This document shows, one piece after another, positions 51,269 through 60,666 of a DNA stretch of 64,000 nucleotides (its first letter is position 1; the number at the start of each line of letters is the position of its first letter). Source of the DNA: Streptomyces mirabilis (GTDB taxonomy: Bacteria > Actinomycetota > Actinomycetes > Streptomycetales > Streptomycetaceae); the NCBI RefSeq assembly GCF_018310535.1, contig NZ_CP074102.1, forward strand, positions 8,928,001 to 8,992,000, in the 5' to 3' direction. The notes beneath the pieces are model-generated. The model ran no database searches. It was not told the origin of the DNA and saw only the letters and a list, made by a program, of their open reading frames with translations. The position numbers and the translations under genes are program-made.

Positions 51269-52754
51269 GCGGGGCGGAGCCTGCCGGGAACGGGAAGAAG
51301 AAGCGCCGGGGGTTCGAGGCGCGGCCCGGCTTCCACGTCGTGGGCCACAGGCTCGCCCTCGATCCCAACGCGTCCGCCCTGCAGGCTCTGGCCTCGCATT
51401 GCGGGGCGGCGCGGGTCGCCTACAACTGGGCGGTGCGGCATGTGCTGGCGAGTTGGTCGCAGCGCGCAGCGGAGGAGACCTACGGCGTCCCCGAGGCAGA
51501 GCGCGTTGCGTGGCGGTCGTGGTCGCTGCCGTCGTTGCGGAAGGCGTTCAACGAGGCCAAACACACCGACCCGTTCCTGCGGGAGTGGTGGGCACAGAAC
51601 TCGAAGGAGGCCTACAACACCGGCCTCGCGAACGCTGCCGCCGCGTTCGACAACTACGCCAAGTCCCGGCGCGGCGAGCGCAAGGGCGCCCGGATGGGCA
51701 GACCCCGTTTCAAGTCGAAGCGGAAGGCTCGTCCGGCGTGCAAGTTCACCACCGGCACCATCCGCCTCGATGACCGGCGGCATATCGTCCTGCCCCGCCT
51801 CGGCGGATCCGCCTCCACAGGACGTCCAGCCCCTCGTGGACGCGATCGCCGAAGGCGGGAGGCGGATTCTGTCGGTGACGGTGCGGTTCGAGCGGGGCCG
51901 CTGGTTCGCGGTCCTGCAGACCGAGGAACGCCACACCATCGCTCCTGCCATCCGCCCGGCACGGCGGTCGGGATCGACCTCGGCGTCAAGACTCTCCTTG
52001 TCATGGCGGACTCGGCCGGCGAGGTCCGCGAGGTCGCGAACCCCAAACACTACGACCAGGCACTCACGCAGCTCTGGAAGGCCTCCCGGACCGTCTCCCG
52101 CCGACGCGGCCCCAACCGGCGCACCGGACAGGCCCCGTCCCGTCGCTGGGAGAAAGCCAACGCGGTCCGTAACCGGGTGCACCACCGGGTGGCGAACCTG
52201 CGGGAGAACCATCTCCACCAGGCCACGGCGCGTATCCCCGCCGAGTACGGCACCGTCGTGGTCGAGGACCTCAACGTGAAAGGCATGGTCCGCAACCGGC
52301 GTCTGTCCCGCCGTATCTCCGACGCGGCGTTCGGGGAACTGCGGCGCCAGCTCACCTACAAGACCCAGCGCCACGGTGGACGTCTTGTCGTCGCCGACCG
52401 TTGGATGCCCTCCTCGAAGACCTGCTCCCGCTGCGGTGTGGTGAAAGCCAAACTGCCCCTCGGCGTGCGCGTCTTCGAGTGCGACGCCTGCGGACTCGTC
52501 CTGGACCGGACGCGAACGCAGGCCACAACCTGGCCGCCCTCGCGGCGGCCAACGGTAAAACGGGTACCGGAGTGACCGGAGACCCGGGCCCCCTGGTGGT
52601 GGTGCCGAAGCCTCGTGGAGCCAACCAGAAGACCCGCACCGCCCGAACCCGCAAGGGGACCGGCACGCGGGCAGCTGGCGCAACACCCCGCCAGGGGACG
52701 GAAACGAGAGATCGTCGACAGGACACCAGGCGCGAGCAACTCGCGCTCTGGTGA
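51265..52754 (+). pseudogene. tnpB: IS607-associated TnpB with several frameshifts
   Basis: The frame from GTG 51265 gives GFEARPGFHVVGHRLALDPNASALQALASHCGAARVAYNWAV, then GRPRFKSKRKARPACKFTTGTIRLDDRRHIVLPRLG. Near 51803-51820 it shifts to DVQPLVDAIAEGGRRILSVTVRFERGRWFAVLQTEER. Near 51958 it returns to TAVGIDLGVKTLLVMADSAG (RuvC Asp), VVVEDLNVKGM (Glu) and CSRCGVVKAKLPLGVRVFECDACGL (zinc ribbon). Near 52508 one missing G moves the last Asp region (DANAGHNLAALAAANGKTGTGVTG) to another frame, which stops at 52752-52754. All motifs exist but not in one frame. Confidence 0.8.
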
Positions 52755-52832
52755 CACCGTCACGAACCTTCCGGGCGGAAACACCCGGAATACTGAGAGT
52801 CGCTGAGACTCGAAGCAACGGCGTTGTTGTCC

Positions 52833-54501
52833 ATGCGTGTTCATCCTGCGCGGCCTGGCGATCCGGGCCGGATCGGCCCGTACCGGGTCATCGGCCAGCT
52901 GGGTTCGGGCGGTATGGGAACGGTGCATGCGGCCCTGGATCCCGGCGGGCGGCGGGTGGCGGTCAAGGTCGTCCACCCGGCGCAGGCCGGCGACGAGGAG
53001 TTCCGGGCGCGGTTCAAGCGGGAAGTCGAGGTGTCCCGGCGGGTCACGGGGCCCTGTCTGGTGCCCCTGCTTGCCGCGACCCCGGCGCGGATGTTCCCTG
53101 GCTGGCCACCGCGTACGTGCCCGGCCTCACGCTCGGCGAGCACATCGCCGCGCACGGCCCGCTGTCCGGGGCACGGCTGTACGCGCTGGCGGTCGGGACC
53201 GCGGCCGCGCTGGCAGCCGTCCACGCAGCCGGGGTGGTGCACCGCGATGTGAAGCCGGGGAACGTCATCCTGGCACCGGACGGACCACGGGTGCTGGACT
53301 TCGGCATCGCCCACGCCCTGGACGGCACCTCGGTGACCCGGACCGGCGTGATGACCGGCACCGCGGGCTGGATCAGCCCGGAGGGCTACCGCACCGGCGC
53401 TACAGGTTCGGCCGGGGACGTCTTCGCCTGGGGAGCACTGGTCGCCTACGCCGCCACCGGACGGCTGCCGTTCGGAACCGGTGCACCGGACGCGGTCGCG
53501 GCCCGGGTGATGTCCGGCGACCCCGACCTGGCCGGGATCCCCGACGACCTCCTGGCCCTGGTGACGTCCGCACTGGCCAAAACCCCTGAGGAGCGGCCTA
53601 CGGCCGCGGCGCTGGCCGGGCAATGCACAGTGCTTCTCGCCGCCCAGAGCACTCAGGTCCTGCAGCCGGGGGCCGCGGCGCCGACCCTGGCGGGTGACCT
53701 GGTGGCGGCCGGGTGGGAGGGTCTACCGGCGGCCGAGGACGACCCGGCCTGGACCCTGGCCCGGCGCCGGTTCGCCCGCCGTCGCTCCGGACTCGTTGCC
53801 GCGGCTGCTGTCACCGGGTTCGCCGTGGCCGCCGCCAGCACCTACCTGATCGCAGAACAGAACCGGGACGGGCAGCGGGGCACCACGCGGGCCGGGGCGG
53901 GCACGACGGCCTCCGCCACGGTCTCCCCCGGCCAACGTTCCGGAGCGGTGATCGCCTCTCAGGGAGCGGCGACCGCCTCCCCTACAGCAGGCGCCCCGAA
54001 AGCCGGGCAAGAGAAGAAGACCCCGGCGGCGACCGTGTCTGCCACGTGCCTGCCAGTCACCTACAAGATGTCCACGGGCACGGCGGTCTGCGAGTCCAAG
54101 AAGGACATCTGCGCCGTCGGGTCCCCGTACTACGTCAAGGACATCAACAGCCTGTGCGGTGGCCCGCCCGCCCTGCAGAGGGTGAACATCATCTCCGAGC
54201 CGTCCACCGGCGGAGATCCAGGTGTTTTCTACTGCGTGGCCTGGACCGGCAGCGCCAGCGACACCTCTCGTGACGCCGTGCTGCTGATGAACGCACCCGG
54301 CTACCAGTGCGGCGCCGACCTGGCGGCCCCTCCGGCACCGGGATGCGCTGGGGGGCGCGATCGTCTTTTACGACACGAGCAGCACTGCACAGCCCTGTAC
54401 CCCGGAACCCGCCTGACCTACCCCGCCGTTCTGGACTACAGCAGCCTCGGCGACCAGGAGTCCCCAAGTATGTCTGCCTCACCGAACACGTCGGCGCCTG
54501 A
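52833..54501 (+). pseudogene. Serine/threonine protein kinase with extracellular domain, frameshifted
   Basis: It starts MRVHPARPGDPGRIGPYRVIGQLGSGGMGTVHAALDPGGRRVAVKVVH (Gly loop and Lys). Near 53078 one missing G moves it to the next frame: WLATAYVPGLTLGEHI, VVHRDVKPGNVIL (catalytic), LDFGIAHAL and TAGWISPEGY. A membrane segment follows (SGLVAAAAVTGFAVAAASTYLIAEQ), then a Thr/Ser linker and a Cys-containing outer domain (CLPVTYKMSTGTAVCESKKDICAVGSPYYVKD). From about 54320 further shifts occur, and the likely true end is LGDQESP then KYVCLTEHVGA with a TGA at 54499-54501. Without those shifts it would be a typical Streptomyces PASTA-less receptor kinase. Confidence 0.8.
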
Positions 54502-54535
54502 CCGAGCACCTGCTCAGCGTGTGTTTGGGGGCTCG

Positions 54536-54781
54536 TTACAGCGAGGCCAGCCACGCCCGCTCAAGGGGGAGCCGGGCGCAGCCGTTGGGGCAGCGGCCGT
54601 CTTGGGGGTCGAGGGGGTCTACGCCAAAGACGTGCAGGCAGTCCGTGCACATCCGGACGTCAACGTAGCTGCATCTGTTGAGTCTGGCCGTGTCCGGCTG
54701 TCCCTGCGTGCGTGAGCAGGGGAGAGGGTTGGTTGCCTCAGCTTGCGCCGATCCTCGGGCAGGCCGGGGGGTGCGGTGCAT
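54536..54781 (-). CDS. Small Cys-rich hypothetical protein or fragment
   Basis: Only the C-terminal half looks like protein: VRMCTDCLHVFGVDPLDPQDGRCPNGCARLPLERAWLASL, with CxxC and CxxxC pairs that could hold zinc. The N-terminal half is Arg/Pro-rich and unconvincing, so this may be the end of a lost larger gene. Family not recognised. Confidence 0.35.
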   Translation of the reverse strand: MHRTPRPARGSAQAEATNPLPCSRTQGQPDTARLNRCSYVDVRMCTDCLHVFGVDPLDPQDGRCPNGCARLPLERAWLASL

Positions 54782-54903
54782 GCGGTGCTTAGAAGCCGTT
54801 GTCTTTCCGAGCTTGAGGACTGCATTTCCGCTGGTCAGGCATGGGGGCGGCGGTTCCGTTGCAGTGGTGACCTGTTGTGTCGTCGCTCCAGTGGAGGTCA
54901 GGA

Positions 54904-55449
54904 ATGCCGTCGGTCGTTGGACTGCTGGAACAGCGCGAGTGCGCCGCTCGCCGTCGTGTGGACGAACTGCGGGAGGAGGCCGATCGGATCCAGGCCGAGT
55001 TGTCCGTGGCCGAGCACGATTGGAACGAGTGGGTCATCGCTCGCTTGCGTGTCCGCGAGGTACTGGCCCCAGGCGAGGGTGACGTCGCCGGTCCTGATAT
55101 CGCTTTGGACCTGCCGAATGGCGGTGAACAGCCGTTGCCCGCAGGGGCTTTGGAACCAGCGAAGTCGAAGTCGATGGTGCCGATGTGGCGTGCGGGGCTG
55201 GCCTGGTCGGCGCTGTCGGTGGACTACCAACGCATCCTGCGAGTCCTTGCCGACCGCGACCGACTTGGTCAGGGTTCGCTTTCCTGCCAGGAGATGGCCG
55301 TCTGCTTCGGCCTGGAGGTCGTGCCGGCAAAGGTGGAAGCGTTGCGGTCGAAGGCGAAGCGGATGGTGGCCCGGGGGTGGCTGGTCGAGCCGGTGCCGGG
55401 TCGGTTCACGCTCTCGCAGGCCGTGGCCGGACAAGGCGAGGGACTGTGA
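54904..55449 (+). CDS. Hypothetical protein with coiled-coil N-terminus and HTH-like end
   Basis: A 181-residue protein. The first 50 residues are a charged helix (LLEQRECAARRRVDELREEADRIQAELSVAEHDWNEW). The second half has LSVDYQRILRVLADRDRLGQGSLSCQEMAVCFGLEVVPAKVEALRSKAKRMVARGWLVEPVPGRFTL, a winged-helix-like pattern. ATG at 54904 follows a GGAGGTCAGG site. Similar proteins are often found beside transposases in Streptomyces, so it may be an IS-accompanying or regulatory protein. The function is not known. Confidence 0.6.
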   Translation: MPSVVGLLEQRECAARRRVDELREEADRIQAELSVAEHDWNEWVIARLRVREVLAPGEGDVAGPDIALDLPNGGEQPLPAGALEPAKSKSMVPMWRAGLAWSALSVDYQRILRVLADRDRLGQGSLSCQEMAVCFGLEVVPAKVEALRSKAKRMVARGWLVEPVPGRFTLSQAVAGQGEGL

Positions 55450-55458
55450 ACGGCGACC

Positions 55459-55803
55459 TCAGACCCGCAGGGTTTCTCCCTGGGGGTCGTAGCAGACGAG
55501 CCCGTGCTCGCGTGCCAGGGCAGCCGCATACTCGGAGACTTCCTCCGCTCTGCTATAGGACATGAGCAGATAGACGATCGGGCCCGATGCCTCGCCCATG
55601 ACGGGCGGTGACGCCCAGGGACTGCCGGCGACATCATCTGGATACCGCTCGACGAGTGCCTCGACATAGGTCTCGATGCGCGGCGAGAGCTCGGCGATCA
55701 CGTCTTCAGAATCGAGGTAGCGCTCGTAAAGCGCGTCGAAGACAGCGCCGGCTTCGTCGCCGCGCGGCAGCTCTCCATCCCACACGGCCAGGTCGTAGCT
55801 CAT
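55459..55803 (-). CDS. Hypothetical acidic protein
   Basis: A 114-residue protein starting MSYDLAVWDGELPRGDEAGAVFDALYERYLDSEDVIAELSPRIETYVEALVERYPDDVAGSPW and ending with ARE HGLVCYDPQGETLRV-type residues. It is acidic and alpha/beta in character, with no signal peptide or membrane segment. It belongs to a group of small Streptomyces proteins without known function; a role as an immunity-like protein is possible but not shown. It converges with the 54904-55449 gene, with 9 bases between the stops. Confidence 0.65.
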   Translation of the reverse strand: MSYDLAVWDGELPRGDEAGAVFDALYERYLDSEDVIAELSPRIETYVEALVERYPDDVAGSPWASPPVMGEASGPIVYLLMSYSRAEEVSEYAAALAREHGLVCYDPQGETLRV

Positions 55804-55862
55804 GTGCGAATGATCTCAGGTGCCCACCTGGCCTGTGCCAAAAGCCCCGGCGCCGGAGGGGT

Positions 55863-56781
55863 TCACACCCGCGAGGGGCGTGGCCGGGCAAGGCGGCGGG
55901 TCATGAGCAGGGTCATCGACCAGTAGATCATCGCTTCGGCGCTGGAGGTGCGGCGCTCGAAGTCACGCACCAGGCGGCGGGTGCGCATCAGGTGGGCGAA
56001 GAACCGCTCGACGATCCACCGCTTGGGCAGGACCACGAAACCGCGCATGTCGTCACTGCGTTTGACGACCGCGATGACCAGAGCAAGCGCGGTCAGGCAG
56101 CGCTTGATCAGGCTGCCGGTGTAGCCGCCATCAGCCCAGACCAGCTCCAACCGATGGTGCGCGTCGACGACCCGCGCGAGCAGGGTCTGCGCGGCGGCGC
56201 GGTCGCCGGTGTCCGCGGGGGTGACCTGCACGGCGAGTAGCAGGCCGAGGGTGTCAACGACGGCGTGGCGCTTGCGGCCGTTGATCAGCTTTCCGCCGTC
56301 GAAGCCGCGGCTGTCGGCGCCGACGACTGCGTCCGCCTTGACCGACTGGGAGTCGATCACGCCCGCGCTCGGCTCCGGATCCCGGCCCGCCTTTTCGCGG
56401 ACCCTGCCGCGCAGCCGGTCGTGGAACTCGGTGACCAGGCCGTGGTCGCGCCAGCGGCGGAAGAAGGCGTAGACCCCGGTCCCACGGCGGGAAATCGGAC
56501 GGCATCGCCCGCCATTTGGTTCCGTTGTCGACCAGGTAGCGCACCGCGTCCAACATCGCCCGGTGGCAGTACGCCTCCGGCTGGCCGCCGCGTCCCTGCA
56601 GCCAGCCCGGCACCGGCAGCAGCGGACGGACTACGGCCCACTCCGCGTCCGTCATGTCAGTGGGATAGCGCCGCTCGCGCGTGCCGTTGTCCGCGGCGTT
56701 CCCGAACCGGTGCGCGAGGCAGTCACACGACGGGGTGACCGAACTGGACCCGACTGGCCCGAGGGCGTACAAATGCGGCAA
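55863..56781 (-). pseudogene. IS5-family transposase with one frameshift
   Basis: First frame: RERRYPTDMTDAEWAVVRPLLPVPGWLQGRGGQPEAYCHRAMLDAVRYLVDNGTKWRAMPSDFPPWDR. An extra G in the run at 56473-56476 then shifts it. The family continues in the next frame as VYAFFRRWRDHGLVTEFHDRLRGRVREKAGRDPEPSAGVIDSQSVKADAVV with the first DDE Asp, VWADGGYTG with the second, and VLPKRWIVERFFAHLMRTRRLVRDFE with the Glu. The end at 55863 is intact. The start is probably near 56720, because the furthest upstream part is not typical. Confidence 0.8.
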
Positions 56782-57171
56782 CAGGGCTCCCTGGACAGCT
56801 TGTTGGCGTAGACACCACCCCAGCTACCAAGGGGCCCTGTTCTCCATGCCCGACACTCGCCGCGATCACCCGAACGAGACTCCCGTTCGACCAACACCGC
56901 TCAAGATCGGAACGACAACAGCCACTTAGATGTGAGTTTGTGCAATGTGCCCTATTTGTCACGCCGTGGGTGGTCAGGGCGGTTGTTGTTCGGGGTCCGG
57001 TACGAGGAGCCAGCGGGCGGCGTTCGCGTAGCGGATGGCGGATCCCGTTGCTGCCTCGCCTCTCGGGTGTAGCCCGGTGGCGGTCCGGCGTACCGCCGCG
57101 CATGCCCGCCGCGGCGGCGGGTACGACCCCTCCCGTACGGGGACGTCGCGGAAGCGGCCGAGGAGCGAGGG
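56782..57171. other. Gap with first copy of an integrase 3' tail
   Basis: The part 56963-57042 is described separately as a repeat. The rest (56782-56962) has no gene; 56934-56948 GTTTGTGCAATGTGC recurs at 57703-57717. The VOC gene's ribosome site lies at the end. Confidence 0.45.
56963..57042 (-). repeat. Repeat copy 1: 3' tail of an integrase-like gene
   Basis: About 80 bases that match 59163-59242 closely. On the minus strand both encode the same protein end, AIRYANAAR followed by PDPEQQPP and a stop. Copy 1 has no more of the gene than this tail. Confidence 0.75.
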
Positions 57172-57555
57172 GTGTCGGAAGTGATTCGAAAGCTGCAGGC
57201 GGTCGCGCTGGACTGCGCTGATCCGGTACGGCTCGCTGAGTTCTACGCGGATCTGCTCGGCGGCCGGGTGGTCGCGGACCCTGAGGATCCCGACTGGGTC
57301 GAGGTGCACGGGTTCGAGGGGACGCCGCTCGCCTGCCAGCGGGTGGACGGCTACCGACCGCCCGAATGGCCCGGTCAGCAGCGCCCGCAGCAGCTTCACC
57401 TGGACTTCGACGTGGACGACCTCGAGGGGGAGGAGAAGCGGGCCCTCACCCTCGGCGCGACCATGCTGGAGCGGACGGACCAGCTCCGCCCGGAGGCCAA
57501 CTGGCGGGTCTACGCGGACCCGGCCGGCCATCCGTTCTGCCTCTGCCTCCACTGA
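57172..57555 (+). CDS. VOC-family (glyoxalase/bleomycin-resistance-fold) protein
   Basis: A 127-residue protein. It begins LQAVALDCADPVRLAEFYADLLGGRVV, has PQQLHLDFDVDDLEGEEKRALTLGA, and ends WRVYADPAGHPFCLCLH. This is the common glyoxalase-like_6 pattern in Streptomyces, with possible metal His and Glu in QLHLDF and the DPAGHPFCL end. Its substrate is unknown; relatives bind drugs or open-chain metabolites. GTG at 57172 follows GAGGAGCGAGG. It is intact and lies between two copies of an integrase 3' tail. Confidence 0.85.
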   Translation: MSEVIRKLQAVALDCADPVRLAEFYADLLGGRVVADPEDPDWVEVHGFEGTPLACQRVDGYRPPEWPGQQRPQQLHLDFDVDDLEGEEKRALTLGATMLERTDQLRPEANWRVYADPAGHPFCLCLH

Positions 57556-57861
57556 GTCCACCGGACCACAACAGCCACTGAGGCGGCGTCAGGATCAGCC
57601 GTCGGGCGGGGTTCTCGACCCCGCGTTCGATCTGCCAGGTGCATCCCAGCGCCACGGCCAGCACCAGCGCGTCGAAGACGGTGTGGTGGGTTTGCGCCGT
57701 GGGTTTGTGCAATGTGCACACAGGCCATCTCATTTGGCTTGTTCGGTAACCGGTCGGGTGGGGATCGTTGAATGAGATGACGTGGTGAGCGAGTTGCACG
57801 GGTAGTGGCTCTTGCAATCGGTCACCAGTGACGGGCGGCTCCGTCCCTTAGGTTTCGCCCC
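57556..57861. other. Gap with unassigned gene remnant and short repeats
   Basis: On the minus strand a stretch reads HHTVFDALVLAVALGCTWQIERGVENPARRLILTPPQWLLW, which looks like part of a protein, but no start or family was found. CATCTCATTTGG at 57726-57737 is almost the inverse of CCGAATGAGATG at 59133-59144. Confidence 0.4.
57770..57781. repeat. Direct repeat flanking the MFS gene (copy at 59135-59146)
   Basis: GAATGAGATGAC occurs at 57770-57781 and 59135-59146, on both sides of the MFS transporter gene. It might be a target duplication or recombination trace. Confidence 0.45.
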
Positions 57862-59095
57862 ATGGCCTCATCCGCCGATCCTGAACACCGAGCTGCCGAG
57901 GCGCGGCCGCGCCTGGTGACCCGCCCGCTCCTGTTGCGCTTTGTGACGGTCGTCGGCTCCTCGGCGAGCTTCTACCTGCTGCTGTCGGTCGTCCCGGCGT
58001 ACGCGCAGAGCGCGCCGGGCGGGGGCAGCGACAAGGCGGGCCTGGTCACCGGTGCGCTGATGCTGGCCACGGTGGCTGGCGAGCTGATAGCCCCAGGGCT
58101 GGCCGCACGCTGCGGCTATCGCGTGATGCTGGGGGCGGGGTTGTTGTTGCTGGGTGCTCCGGCACTGGCCCTGACCGTGTCGCAGAGTATGGCGTGCGTC
58201 GTGGCGGTGTGCCTTGTCCGGGGGCTCGGCTTCGCGTTCACCTTGGTGGCGGGTGGGGCGCTGACGGCGTCACTGATCCCGCCCGAACGCCGCGGGGAGG
58301 GGCTGGCACTGATCGGCGTCATGGCCGGCGTGCCGTCGCTGGTGGGCCTGCCACTCGGGGCCTGGCTGGCATTGCACACGGGGTACGGGCCCGTCTGCTC
58401 GGTGGCGGCACTGATCGCTCTGGTCTCCATCGCCGCCGTCCCGGGCCTGCCCGGCCGGGAAGCGGCGTCGGGGCCGCCCCTGGGGATCTTCGCTGGGGCC
58501 CGTTCCGGCACGCTCGGCCGTCCCACGGCCGTGTTCGCGGTGACGGCAGTGGGCGCGGGGATCGTCGTCACCTTTCTGCCACTGGCCTTGGCGCCGGGCA
58601 ATTCCGGCGTGGTCGCCGCGGCTCTCTTCGTGCAACCGGCCGCCGCGACCGCATCCCTGGTTCGCCGGTCGGCGCGCCGACCGCCGCGGTGCCGCCGGCC
58701 TGGTCGTGCCGGGGCTGGTCGCCTCAGCCGTCGGCATCCTCGTCGTTGCCCGCACGGGCGTCCCCGTCGCGGTCGTCGTGGGTGCGGCCGTGTTCGGGGC
58801 CGGCTTCGGCATCACCCAGAGCGCAACCATCACGCTGATGTACTCCCGGGTCCCGGCCTCCGGGTACGGGACGGTGAGCGCCCTGTGGAATGTCGCCTAT
58901 GACGCGGGTATGGGCATCGGCGCGGTCGGCTTCGGCACGGTGGCCGGATTGACCGGCTACCCCTGGGCATTCGTCCTGACCGCGCTCCTGATGCTGACAG
59001 CCCTCGTCCCGGCCTGGTGGGACCAAACGGCAGCGTGCAAACAACGTGCGACGACCAGGGGGGATCGGGCGGTGACGGAGGAGGAGCAAGGGTGA
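57862..59095 (+). pseudogene. MFS efflux transporter with one frameshift
   Basis: From ATG 57862 the protein is a normal 12-segment MFS carrier up to about residue 265: LLLRFVTVVGSSASFYLLLSVVPAYAQ, then CGYRVMLGAGLLLLGAPALAL and LTASLIPPERRGEGLALIGVMAGVPSLVGLPLGAWL. Near 58655-58660 the frame changes. The family continues in the +1 frame as WFAGRRADRRGAAGLVVPGLVASAVGILVVARTGVP and FGAGFGITQSATITLMYSRVPASGYGTVSALWNVAYDAGMGIGAVGFG, with a stop at 59093-59095. A one-base change would restore it. The substrate would be a drug or metabolite. Confidence 0.8.
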
Positions 59096-59162
59096 GCGAT
59101 TGCCTGCACCCTCATCCATTACCGCAGACTCGCCGAATGAGATGACTTGTTATTCGTCGCGA

Positions 59163-59640
59163 CGTGGGTGGTCAGGGCGGTTGTTGTTCGGGGTCCGGTT
59201 CGAGGATTGAGCGGGCGGCGTTCGCGTAGCGGATGGCGGTGGCCGTGCTGATGCCGAAGACGGCGGCCAGGTGGAGTGGGTCGGGCCCGCGGTCGAGAGC
59301 TTCGGCGAGCCAGCGGTCTGCTCGCAAGCGGTCGAGGGTGGCGTTGTGGCCGCGGAACAGGGTGGAGAGGAAATAGTCCGTCACGGGGCGGGTGTCGTAG
59401 GCGGTGCGGGTTGACACCAGCAGGTGGGGGTTGTCGGTGTCTGGCCAGCGTGTCCTGCGATGGTGCAGGTAGTCGCCCAGGACCTTGAGGGTGAGGTCAT
59501 CGAGTCGCCGGTGGCGTCCTGCGACGGTGATGAGGCGGTCGCCGAGGTTCACGTCGTCGAGCTGGAGTGCACGGATGTCGCCGGGACGACCAGAGCGAAT
59601 GCCTCGGGACCCGCACGCAACAGCACGGAAACGGCATCAT
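59163..59640 (-). pseudogene. C-terminal part of an integrase/recombinase-like gene (repeat copy 2)
   Basis: The frame, open upstream to about 59640 without a start, reads RGIRSGRPGDIRALQLDDVNLGDRLITVAGRHRRLDDLTLKVLGDYLHHRRTRWPDTDNPHLLVSTRTAYDTRPVTDYFLSTLFRGHNATLDRLRADRWLAEALDRGPDPLHLAAVFGISTATAIRYANAARSILEPDPEQQPP. The order (GDIRALQLDDV, then a his-containing beta region, then a helix with the usual tyrosine YAN) resembles tyrosine recombinases of Streptomyces. The N-terminal half is gone. Its last 80 bases are repeated at 56963-57042. Confidence 0.65.
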
Positions 59641-59842
59641 CGGGGAGTACCTCGCCCGACGCCTTCACTTCGGGATTGCGCAGCCGGGCTCGTTCCACGC
59701 AGGAAGCGATGATGTCAGAGTTATTGAGAATCGAGACAGGAGCGTGATCTTTCGTGCAGTGGAGTTCGCGCGGCGGGGCTATTTGGCCTGACGCTTTGGG
59801 TATTTCGGCACGGTGTCAGTGGTGTCTGGGACCGTGTGCGTC

Positions 59843-60556
59843 GTGGATGAACTCGTGGAACGTGTCGATGCTCAGGACCGAGTGTTGGGAGTGGTCAGCC
59901 GGAGGGAGGCCGTCCGGGAGGGTTGGCTGCACCGTGTTGGCGTGGTCGTGTGCCGTGATAGGCAGGGTCGCTTTCTCGTCCATCGGCGTGCCGAGCAGCT
60001 GTCCCGGTTCCCAGGGCACTACGAACTCGGTGTCGGGGGCGCTGCGGGCGTTGGCGAGTCTTATGAGCAGGCGGCTGCCCGCGAGCTCAGTGAGGAGCTG
60101 GGGGCGCAGGCGACGGTGTGCCTTCGGTTCAAGTTCCTCAACCGGGTTGGGCTCAGCCCTCACTGGCTTGGGGCGTGCGATGCCATGCTTCCGAAGGTCG
60201 TCGCCCCCGATCCGGGAGAGGTGGCCTGGCACGGGTGGCTGACCGAGTCCGAGCTGCGGCGGGCCCTGCAGCAGTGGACCTTCACTCCTGATAGTCAGGA
60301 GATTTTCGATCGGTATTCTGCACGTCGCGCTGACCCGGCGTCTCTCGCGGAGAGGGTGTTCGTGAGCTGGGTCAGGGGAATGAAGCCGCTGGTCGTTCCG
60401 AGCTCCCTGGGGGTGGGGCCCGCCGGGGTGGGGGTGTCGGCGAGCTTGTCGGCCAGGGCCGAGATGGCGTCGAGGTCCCCGGCGAGGGCGTCGCGCTCGT
60501 CCTCGGTGAGGTCGAGTTGTTCCAGCATCTCGGTGATGCCGTCCTTGACTGCTTGA
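59843..60556 (+). CDS. NUDIX hydrolase (IPP-isomerase-like), C-terminus fused to foreign sequence
   Basis: The enzyme part begins MDELVERVDAQDRVLGVVSRREAVREGWLHRVGVVVCRDRQGRFLVHRRAEQLSRFPGHYEL (GTG 59843). The full Nudix box follows: GGAAGVGESYEQAAARELSEELG. It ends EVAWHGWLTESELRRALQQWTFTPDSQEIFDRYSARRADPA. It should hydrolyse a nucleoside-diphosphate-linked compound. Beyond about 60345 the frame is antisense of a small gene on the other strand and Ser/Arg-rich, so no natural stop is left. The hydrolase was probably joined to that DNA by a rearrangement. The catalytic core is intact, so activity may be kept. Confidence 0.75.
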   Translation: MDELVERVDAQDRVLGVVSRREAVREGWLHRVGVVVCRDRQGRFLVHRRAEQLSRFPGHYELGVGGAAGVGESYEQAAARELSEELGAQATVCLRFKFLNRVGLSPHWLGACDAMLPKVVAPDPGEVAWHGWLTESELRRALQQWTFTPDSQEIFDRYSARRADPASLAERVFVSWVRGMKPLVVPSSLGVGPAGVGVSASLSARAEMASRSPARASRSSSVRSSCSSISVMPSLTA

Positions 60557-60567
60557 AGGAGTGACAC
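60295..60567 (-). CDS. Small helical hypothetical protein, end altered
   Basis: The N-terminal 75 residues look natural: MSLLQAVKDGITEMLEQLDLTEDERDALAGDLDAISALADKLADTPTPAGPTPRELGTTSGFIPLTQLTNTLS. The last 15 (ARDAGSARRAEYRSKIS) are antisense of the Nudix gene, so this gene also seems to have lost its end at the same junction near 60345. Function not recognised; acidic, helical, no signal. Confidence 0.5.
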   Translation of the reverse strand: MSLLQAVKDGITEMLEQLDLTEDERDALAGDLDAISALADKLADTPTPAGPTPRELGTTSGFIPLTQLTNTLSARDAGSARRAEYRSKIS

Positions 60568-60666
60568 GGGCCCGGCATGGTCCCGGTAGGGCGGTGCCTA
60601 CCGGGCGGACGCCGCGGACCCCGGGGGACTGGAGGGCTGCCATGACCACTTCAGGGAAGGGGGCGG

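Larger units (their letters stand above)
50685..52754 (+). mobile_element. Decayed IS607-family element (tnpA + tnpB)
   Basis: A serine-recombinase gene is followed by a tnpB gene with a GTGA overlap at 51265-51268, which is the standard IS607 layout. Both genes have several single-base frameshifts. IS607 elements have no inverted repeats, so the ends cannot be placed precisely. Confidence 0.8.

Noticed and set aside
57172..57555. Bleomycin or fosfomycin resistance protein
   Set aside because: The VOC fold is clear, but no specific substrate signature can be read.
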